Shown: piece after piece, positions 1 through 3,807 of the stretch | Position numbering within the stretch: the stretch's first letter is position 1 | Layout: every line of letters begins with the position of its first letter | Assembly (NCBI GenBank): GCA_018067055.1 | Contig: JAGPVK010000418.1 | Span: 1-6,997, forward strand | Direction of reading: 5' to 3' | Source of the DNA: Sphingomonadales bacterium | GTDB lineage: Bacteria > Pseudomonadota > Alphaproteobacteria > Sphingomonadales > Sphingomonadaceae | DNA: 6,997 nt | Position numbers and translations under genes: made by a program | The notes under the pieces: model-generated | The model's input: the letters and a program-made list of their open reading frames with translations, nothing else | What the model was told of the DNA's origin: nothing | The model's database searches: none

Positions 1-1
1 G

Positions 2-103
2 GCGATGCTGGAATTTGCCGACGAGCCAATCGCAACAACCCCGACTCTGCCGCTGCGGCTGCTGGCCGAACAGCGCGGCTGGCCGATCGTCGATTGGCAC
101 TGA
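2..103 (+). CDS. C-terminal end of a probable HAD-family (phosphoserine phosphatase-like) hydrolase, 5' cut by window
   Basis: Only the last 33 codons and the TGA stop (101-103) lie in the window, read in frame 2. The visible tail begins AMLEFADEPIATTP and ends LLAEQRGWPIVDWH. In HAD subfamily IB hydrolases (SerB-like phosphatases) the last acidic motif is followed by a 'D.PML..Ad.p.AvnP' segment and the protein ends in 'L...A..rGWpi..w'; the tail fits that pattern. The catalytic Asp motif would lie upstream and cannot be seen, so the assignment rests on C-terminal resemblance alone. The next gene on the same strand starts 63 nt downstream, so co-transcription is possible. It could be any other protein with a similar tail. 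Confidence 0.5.
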   Translation, partial: AMLEFADEPIATTPTLPLRLLAEQRGWPIVDWH

Positions 104-166
104 CCGGCCCGAGTTTACGGCCGCAAGCGGTTGACAGTCCGCTACATCCATCGCAAGCGATCGCCC

Positions 167-373
167 ATGAGTATCATCGCCACCATCATGAACAGCACCA
201 CCGGTGCGCCGATCCAGAAAATGACCTTTGGTCGCATGCCCAAGCCATGGGCTTCGTTCACGCTGGAGAGTGGCGAACGGGTCACCGCCGAGCGAATCGA
301 TGTCGGCACGCCGGCGCATGGCAAGTTCGTCGCGCCGGTTTCAATCTGGGTCACGCCCAAGACCGGGGTCTGA
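167..373 (+). CDS. Small hypothetical protein, 68 aa
   Basis: A 68-residue protein that I do not recognise. It starts MSIIATIMNSTTG and ends WVTPKTGV. There is no signal peptide, no long hydrophobic stretch and no cysteine. The alternation of charged and hydrophobic residues in the second half (SGERVTAERIDVGTP, then KFVAPVSIWVTP) suggests a small beta-rich fold. The ATG at 167 was chosen; an in-frame TTG at 131 would add 12 residues rich in Arg (RYIHRKR), which look less like a natural N-terminus. Neither start has a strong Shine-Dalgarno sequence. The main support for its being real is context: same strand and only 3 nt before the Gre-like gene, which suggests one transcript and perhaps coupled translation. 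No function is proposed. Confidence 0.6.
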   Translation: MSIIATIMNSTTGAPIQKMTFGRMPKPWASFTLESGERVTAERIDVGTPAHGKFVAPVSIWVTPKTGV

Positions 374-376
374 TCG

Positions 377-847
377 ATGAGCGTCGCGTTCCGCAGAGAA
401 GGTGATGACGAGCATCTCGAACCCAAGTTCGAACATCCGATTCCGGTCGGCCCCAATTGGGTCACAGCACGCGGGCTGCGGTTGATCAAGCAGCGGGTGG
501 CAGCGTTGCAGGTCGATATTGCCGCGCTGACCGACGAGGTCGCGCTGAAAATCGCCAAACGCGACCTGCGCTACTGGAACACCAGGCAATCCACCGCCGA
601 GCTGCCGCCGGTGCCAAGCGGCGACAAGGTCGAATTTGGCACCAGGGTGACGTTCCTGCTTAACGGCCAAGAAAAGATTCTCTCGTTGGTCGGCGATGAT
701 GAAGCCGATCCGGCCAGCGCGCTGGTCTCCTTTTCCGCGCCGATCAGCCGGGCGCTGATCGGGTTAGAGGTTGGAGATTTTGCCGATTTTGCGGGTCGGG
801 AGGACGCGGTCGAAATTCTGTCGATCGCGGTATTGACGGAATCATAA
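377..847 (+). CDS. GreA/GreB-like RNA polymerase-binding protein with shortened coiled coil
   Basis: A 156-residue protein. Residues 29-76 form a helical coiled-coil segment (VTARGLRLIKQRV ... AKRDLRYWNTRQ). Residues 80-153 match the Gre C-terminal FKBP-like domain that docks on the RNA polymerase secondary channel: VEFGTRVTFL, then LVGDDEADP (104-112), then SAPISRALIGLEVGD (120-134). In canonical GreA/GreB the coil is about 75 residues and its tip carries the acidic 'GDxSENAxY' motif that places Mg2+ for transcript cleavage. Here the coil is roughly 25 residues shorter and the motif is absent. I infer that it binds polymerase, like Rnk, but probably does not stimulate cleavage. The ATG follows the previous stop by 3 nt, with GGGG just upstream (364-367); the stop is TAA at 845-847. 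The Gre-family assignment is firm; the role is inference. Confidence 0.85.
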   Translation: MSVAFRREGDDEHLEPKFEHPIPVGPNWVTARGLRLIKQRVAALQVDIAALTDEVALKIAKRDLRYWNTRQSTAELPPVPSGDKVEFGTRVTFLLNGQEKILSLVGDDEADPASALVSFSAPISRALIGLEVGDFADFAGREDAVEILSIAVLTES

Positions 848-1105
848 GGCCGCGCTGACCAACCGGGCCACGCCAAAATCATGCGGCAGTGGCTCAAGGA
901 AAACTTTACAGCAAACGCCCGTTTCATTTTCCGTAACTTTTGCCCCAAAGCCCCGAATTTCTGGTCTTTTACCATTGCCAGCCTTGCGCCGAGTGTAACC
1001 TTTCGTGCAAGATATGATATCGCGTCCGGCTTTTACCATCGGACGCTCGGTGTCGCCTGTATCATACACAGACATTCAAAGAACCGATGGGCAGAATAGG
1101 CCATG
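848..1105. other. Non-coding stretch with small inverted and direct repeats
   Basis: No ORF here has recognisable protein features. Visible elements are a 7-bp inverted repeat GCGTCCG/CGGACGC (1022-1028 and 1040-1046), a perfect 11-nt inverted repeat TGTATcATACA (1058-1068), and the decamer CTTTTACCAT occurring twice (966-975 and 1030-1039), the second copy lying inside the loop of the 7-bp inverted repeat. A TATGAT at 1013-1018 resembles a -10 box, but no -35 box stands at 16-18 nt from it. I see no classical terminator behind the Gre-like gene. Confidence 0.5.
1022..1046. repeat. 7-bp inverted repeat with 11-nt loop
   Basis: GCGTCCG (1022-1028) is the exact reverse complement of CGGACGC (1040-1046). 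The 11-nt loop contains the second copy of the decamer CTTTTACCAT. There is no T-run on either side, so it is not a classical intrinsic terminator; it could be an RNA hairpin or a protein site. Confidence 0.5.
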
Positions 1106-1210
1106 CACCCCGGTGTAGGAAAGCCGAAAGGTGGATTGCGAATCCCGCGCGCCCGTCCCGAAGCGGGCGCAACCGGCAGGAGCCGCAAGGGCGGCAAAGC
1201 CCGAGCGGGC
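1106..1210. repeat. Cluster of five consecutive perfect hairpins (candidate intergenic palindromic element)
   Basis: Five perfect inverted repeats follow each other within 105 bp: CACC/GGTG (1106-1109, 1112-1115), GGATT/AATCC (1133-1137, 1141-1145, loop GCG), GCGCCCG/CGGGCGC (1149-1155, 1164-1170, 8-nt loop), GCCGC/GCGGC (1182-1186, 1191-1195, loop AAGG) and GCCC/GGGC (1199-1202, 1207-1210). The four right-hand hairpins occupy 1133-1210 almost without gaps. The cluster starts 8 bp beyond the 3' end of the RcnB-like gene. Such chains are typical of dispersed palindromic elements (REP/BIME-like) or of structured 3' RNA; which one applies cannot be decided from a single copy. Confidence 0.55.
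1199..1210 (-). terminator. Possible terminator hairpin behind the RcnB-like gene
   Basis: Read on the minus strand, the sequence GCCCGCTCGGGC followed by TTT lies 8 nt after the TGA (1218-1220) of the RcnB-like gene. The stem is short (4-5 bp) but all GC, and the T-run is only three bases, so it would be a weak intrinsic terminator unless the neighbouring larger hairpin (1149-1170) helps. Confidence 0.35.
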
Positions 1211-1217
1211 CTAGACT

Positions 1218-1706
1218 TCAGTAATAGACTCCATAAATGACCTGGAGGATCACGCCACTGTTGATCTGCACCAGCAGTGCATTGGAACCATAGCGCACCC
1301 AAACATATCCGCTGGGCGGTATTGGCAGGCCGAACAACCAGAAATCAGTGATCCAGTAACTACGCGTCCAGAACAAGGCCGGAAGAATATCACCCGATAT
1401 CCATCGATGCGGATACCAGCCTTGTGGGCGGACGTAGGGGCGCGAGCGGTAACGTTGTTCTGCCCGATAATTGTAGCGATAGGTATTCGGATCGACCTCT
1501 CGCCGTCTTTGCTCCAGCTTGGACGGTCGCACACCCGGCCGATAATTGGTTGGACCGGAATAGGGTTTAACGGGCGGAGCCACGCGGTGACGCTCACTAT
1601 GCTGAGCGCTGTTGTCGGATCGCGATTTTTGCCGGTCCGGTGGCGCCTGTGCCGATAACAAACCAATGAAGATAATTGCCGCGAGTGAAGTTGCTACTGG
1701 TTTCAT
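1218..1706 (-). CDS. RcnB-like exported protein
   Basis: A 162-residue protein. Residues 1-21 form a signal peptide (MKPVATSLAAIIFIGLLSAQA), probably cut after Ala21. Residues 22-95 are polar and rich in Arg, Pro and Tyr, probably disordered. Residues 96-162 match the RcnB family domain: GWYPHRWISGDILP (96-109), a Tyr-rich segment, then LPIPPSGYVWVRYGSNALLV (127-146) and a final hydrophobic strand ending VYY. E. coli RcnB is a periplasmic protein tied to nickel/cobalt homeostasis; the family is common in alphaproteobacteria, where a metal role is mostly unproven. Few His residues are present, so metal binding here is uncertain. The gene lies 42 bp behind the EF-hand gene on the same strand, suggesting a shared transcript. 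The start is fixed by a strong AAGGAG 6 nt upstream. Confidence 0.85.
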   Translation of the reverse strand: MKPVATSLAAIIFIGLLSAQAPPDRQKSRSDNSAQHSERHRVAPPVKPYSGPTNYRPGVRPSKLEQRRREVDPNTYRYNYRAEQRYRSRPYVRPQGWYPHRWISGDILPALFWTRSYWITDFWLFGLPIPPSGYVWVRYGSNALLVQINSGVILQVIYGVYY

Positions 1707-1712
1707 CAGTCT

Positions 1713-1718
1713 CTCCTT
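1713..1718 (-). promoter_or_regulatory. Shine-Dalgarno site of the RcnB-like gene
   Basis: On the minus strand AAGGAG stands 6 nt before the ATG (1704-1706), inside the 42-bp gap behind the EF-hand gene. It allows independent initiation on a joint mRNA. Confidence 0.75.
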
Positions 1719-1748
1719 TGCAAAATTTTCATGAGAGGTCTGGCCTCC

Positions 1749-2390
1749 TCAGCCACCACGATGAAATTGCTGCAATTCGCCGTAGCTGAGCTTTCCATCA
1801 TCATTGCTATCCGCGTCGAGATAGTTGAGCTCGCCGAAATTCATATATTCGGCGCGGGTGACGGTGCCATCACCATTGCCATCCATCAGCCGGAACCGCT
1901 CGGTCTTGCGCAGCTGCACGCGTTCTGCGCTGCGCTGACGCTGGCGAGCATTGCCGCGCATGGGGCCGGAGCCAAATCGAACCGCCTTGAATTCTTCCAG
2001 TCCAAACCCGCCATCACCATCGCTATCGAGCGCGTTGAATGCAGATTCATGCCATTGCTGAAATTCGGATCGATCAATGCTGCCGTCACGATCCCGATCA
2101 AATATCCGCAGCCGATCCTGTGTACCGAGATAGACCGGATCACGGTCTCTTATGCGGTCCCTGTCCGGAGTGTCGAGCCGGTCACGGTCACGCAGCCGGT
2201 CCTGATCGGGCGTGTCAAGCCGGTCACGGGTCCGGTCCTGCAGCAGGTCACCTGACGCGGTGGCCGCACCGGGCGGGGTGGAAGGGGGCGCGGATCTGCC
2301 ACTGCTTTGGGCCAAAGCGGGAGATGTCAATGCGAGCCCTGCCGTGACGGCCAGGCAAAGATTTTTGAAATTCAGGGGCTTTTCGAACAT
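1749..2390 (-). CDS. Exported four-EF-hand calcium-binding protein with Asp/Arg repeat
   Basis: A 213-residue protein. Residues 1-27 are a signal peptide (hydrophobic core, SPALA, cut before Gln28), so it should act in the periplasm or outside. Residues 28-51 are Ser/Pro/Ala-rich. Residues 56-83 are two 14-residue repeats of DRLDTPDxDRxRDR. Four EF-hand loops follow in two pairs: 98-109 (DRDRDGSIDRSE), 122-133 (DSDGDGGFGLEE), 170-181 (DGNGDGTVTRAE) and 194-205 (DSNDDGKLSYGE). Each has acidic or Asn residues at loop positions 1, 3 and 5, Gly at 6 and Glu at 12, so all four look able to bind Ca2+. I chose the ATG at 2388-2390: it gives a proper signal peptide and has GGAG 6 nt upstream, whereas a start further upstream (to 2456) would bury the signal peptide. 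The enzymatic or structural role is unknown; calcium buffering or sensing is inference. Confidence 0.88.
   Translation of the reverse strand: MFEKPLNFKNLCLAVTAGLALTSPALAQSSGRSAPPSTPPGAATASGDLLQDRTRDRLDTPDQDRLRDRDRLDTPDRDRIRDRDPVYLGTQDRLRIFDRDRDGSIDRSEFQQWHESAFNALDSDGDGGFGLEEFKAVRFGSGPMRGNARQRQRSAERVQLRKTERFRLMDGNGDGTVTRAEYMNFGELNYLDADSNDDGKLSYGELQQFHRGG
2142..2225 (-). repeat. 42-bp tandem repeat (two units) coding Asp/Arg-rich 14-mers
   Basis: Two adjacent units, 2184-2225 and 2142-2183, encode DRLDTPDQDRLRDR and DRLDTPDRDRIRDR in the EF-hand protein. The two copies differ at two residues and at several synonymous bases, so the duplication is not brand new. A partial third copy (QDRTRDR) precedes them. 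The mixed-charge segment lies between the signal peptide and the first EF-hand. Confidence 0.8.
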
Positions 2391-2396
2391 TTTATT

Positions 2397-2400
2397 CTCC
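2397..2400 (-). promoter_or_regulatory. Shine-Dalgarno site that fixes the EF-hand start
   Basis: GGAG on the minus strand, 6 nt before the ATG at 2388-2390. It supports this start over the upstream in-frame one at 2456. Confidence 0.65.
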
Positions 2401-2687
2401 AGTTTTAACAATGGGGGTCCAAACTTCCACGATTGCGAAATGCGTCGTCTGGACACGGATCAACAGGCACCAATTCTTGGAATCAGCCAGTAATCCTCTC
2501 GCCGGAGCACAACTCAAACAGGGGGGGGTCAGGGGGCTGAGCCGACTCCAGCGAGACACCCGAATGATTGTCGGAAGCGGAACCAAAACAAATTCGTAAT
2601 ATTACTTAAGGGATTATCAGGACGCCGTGATGGCTGGTCCAATTGCATGCCAGCATCCGCAGGTTTCCCGATTTTTAAAATAGAACG

Positions 2688-2719
2688 GATCTTCAAATAA
2701 CTGCTTTCATTCGAAGATC
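2688..2719. repeat. 7-bp inverted repeat in the cytochrome b leader
   Basis: GATCTTC (2688-2694) and GAAGATC (2713-2719) are exact reverse complements with an 18-nt spacer. The repeat ends 10 nt before the Shine-Dalgarno site of the broken cytochrome b gene. It could be an operator or a leader hairpin; there is no T-run. Confidence 0.45.
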
Positions 2720-2728
2720 AGACCTTCC

Positions 2729-2734
2729 GAGGAG
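2729..2734 (+). promoter_or_regulatory. Shine-Dalgarno site of the broken cytochrome b gene
   Basis: GAGGAG, 6 nt before the ATG at 2741. Its good quality, in front of a broken frame, indicates that the gene was once expressed. Confidence 0.7.
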
Positions 2735-2740
2735 ATACCA

Positions 2741-3163
2741 ATGTCCGAGCATGATCACTTGGCAAATAGTTCACACGTTCATGTTTGGGATGGGCCATTG
2801 CGTATCTTCCACTGGCTTCTGGTGCTTTCGATCGCGGTGGCATTTCTCTCGTCCGAAGAAGATCGCCCGATCAACCAGTGGCATATGCTCTCCAGCTGAT
2901 TCGCTGCAATATTGATCGCTTTTCGCATCGCATGGGGCTTTTTTGGCGGTGGTCGTCATGTCGGCGCTGACTCGCGAGAATCCTATCCGGGCGATGGTGT
3001 CCGGTGCCAAGCCCGCCGGGACAATCCCGGCACAGATAACGCACGCAAGCCTTCCCTTTTCGCTTATTTGATCGGTGCTGCCGTTATCACCGCCGCCCTG
3101 TTCAGCATCCTGAAGATTGACCTGCAACCATTTGTTCCGCGATCAACGGAATCAGCGAAATAG
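2741..3163 (+). pseudogene. Decayed cytochrome b561 / hydrogenase-type cytochrome b subunit
   Basis: Intact members are about 175-230 residue inner-membrane di-heme proteins that pass electrons between quinols and partner redox proteins. The frame from ATG 2741 reads MSEHDH ... VWDGPLRIFHWLLVLSIAVA and INQWHML, with family-like histidines at residues 24 and 48 (possible heme ligands). It stops at TGA 2897-2899, where the family would continue (Trp is the likely ancestral codon, TGG to TGA), then goes on in the same frame as FAAILIAFRIAWGFFGG to 2950. From about 2946 the family's C-terminal signature appears in another frame: VVVMSALTRENPIRAMVSG (2949-3005). About 100 residues, including the middle helices, are missing between the two. 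A hydrophobic tail (KPSLFAYLIGAAVITAALFS) is back in the first frame and ends at TAG 3161-3163, implying another frameshift near 3010-3045. With three lesions it cannot encode a working cytochrome. Confidence 0.82.
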
Positions 3164-3333
3164 GAGTGGCACCGGAGTTGGCGGGAGATGATCAGCGTCT
3201 TTGCCGCTGCCGGTTTCGCAGGCCTTCAAAGGTCCAAGGCCAGAGTTTTACGACGTCCAACGCTTTGCCAAAATCAGCGATCAGATCAATGACAGTTGAT
3301 ATTCGAAATATCGAAACCAGAAGGCATGTCCGG
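3164..3333. other. Probable degenerate sequence between broken cytochrome b and BLUF gene
   Basis: No intact gene. On the + strand an open stretch of 35 codons without a start (3192-3299) reads like a protein end (QAFKGPRPEFYDVQRFAKIS ... NDS, then TGA) and may be the remnant of a gene that followed the cytochrome; I cannot name it. A perfect AT-rich inverted repeat GATATT-CGA-AATATC lies at 3298-3312, 21 bp beyond the BLUF stop codon. It lacks the GC stem and T-run of an intrinsic terminator. Confidence 0.4.
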
Positions 3334-3807
3334 CTAGGAAGCTGAATGTCCTGCTTCGCTGCTGTCCGACTGGCTATCCAGCAGACTGCGCATTTGCAGC
3401 GTAGCCTGACTGGCGTTTATTCCGACAAGAAACCGGATTTCCTGCAGTCCGTCGCGAAGCGCCAATGACGTTTCTTCATCTTCGCAGAGGCAAGCCATGT
3501 CCCAGTCCTCGAACAATCGCTCAGAAACATTGACCAGATCGATCAGCCGGACATCGACATGCCGAAAATCGCAGCAAATCTTTTCGAAAGTCTCTTCCAC
3601 CTGTTCCGGGGGACCTTCCAGAATCTGGATGAATTGTCCGTCTACGAACATCAGGCTGCCGGTCAGTTCCGACAGGCGGTTATGCGCGGCAGAGGCTTCC
3701 GCTATTTGGCGAGCGGTTTGCTCTGGTCGCTCACCGCTTTGATCGACATTGAGCGCGCTGGTATAGAGGAGCCGCGAGAATTGTTTGTGGGAGGTATAAG
3801 CGTTCAT
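3334..3807 (-). CDS. Stand-alone BLUF-domain blue-light photoreceptor
   Basis: A 157-residue cytoplasmic protein. Residues 10-105 form a BLUF domain, which holds FAD and changes its hydrogen bonding on blue light. Key residues are in place: Tyr15 (SRLLYTS), Asn43 (AHNRLSELTG), Gln61 (GQFIQILEGP) and the Trp102/Met104 pair (EDWDMA), matching Tyr21, Asn45, Gln63, Trp104 and Met106 of AppA. Residues 106-157 are an acidic, Ser-rich tail with predicted helices and no output domain, so it probably acts by binding another protein. Its ATG overlaps the TGA of the upstream MHYT-GGDEF-EAL gene in an ATGA (3804-3807), with AAGG (3815-3818) 7 nt before the start inside that gene. Translational coupling is likely, and the neighbour is the obvious candidate partner. 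Family assignment is firm; the partnership is inference. Confidence 0.93.
   Translation of the reverse strand: MNAYTSHKQFSRLLYTSALNVDQSGERPEQTARQIAEASAAHNRLSELTGSLMFVDGQFIQILEGPPEQVEETFEKICCDFRHVDVRLIDLVNVSERLFEDWDMACLCEDEETSLALRDGLQEIRFLVGINASQATLQMRSLLDSQSDSSEAGHSAS

Larger units (their letters stand above)
2391..2740. other. Non-coding region between divergent EF-hand and cytochrome b genes
   Basis: This divergent intergenic region should hold promoters for both sides, but no convincing -35/-10 pair was found. Visible structure: an uninterrupted run of eight G (2521-2528) followed closely by a run of five G (2532-2536), a perfect 10-bp palindrome GTAATATTAC (2596-2605), an inverted repeat GCTGG/CCAGC around 2634-2655, and the 7-bp inverted repeat listed separately. 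The part from about 2580 to 2700 is clearly AT-richer than its surroundings. No ORF here looks coding. Confidence 0.5.

Noticed and set aside
131..136. TTGACA resembling a -35 box
   Set aside because: No -10-like hexamer stands 16-18 nt downstream, and the next start codon is too close.
142..558. Minus-strand ORF opposite the small protein and the Gre-like gene
   Set aside because: It overlaps two better-supported plus-strand genes and has no recognisable domain.
1033..1302. Minus-strand ORF of 89 aa covering the hairpin cluster
   Set aside because: It overlaps the RcnB-like gene in another frame and otherwise only reads through the palindromes; no ribosome binding site or protein features.
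1731..2255. Plus-strand ORF of 174 aa opposite the EF-hand gene
   Set aside because: It is an antisense shadow; the Ile/Val-rich pattern is the complement of the Asp-rich EF-hand codons.
2579..2600. GGAAC followed by CGTAA resembling an EcfG stress promoter
   Set aside because: The spacing is about 12 nt instead of the usual 16-17, and the -10 part does not match CGTT.
2897..2899. In-frame TGA in the cytochrome b frame as a selenocysteine or recoded codon
   Set aside because: No SECIS-like hairpin stands out just downstream, the family does not use selenocysteine, and a deletion and a frameshift follow within 150 bp. Decay is simpler.
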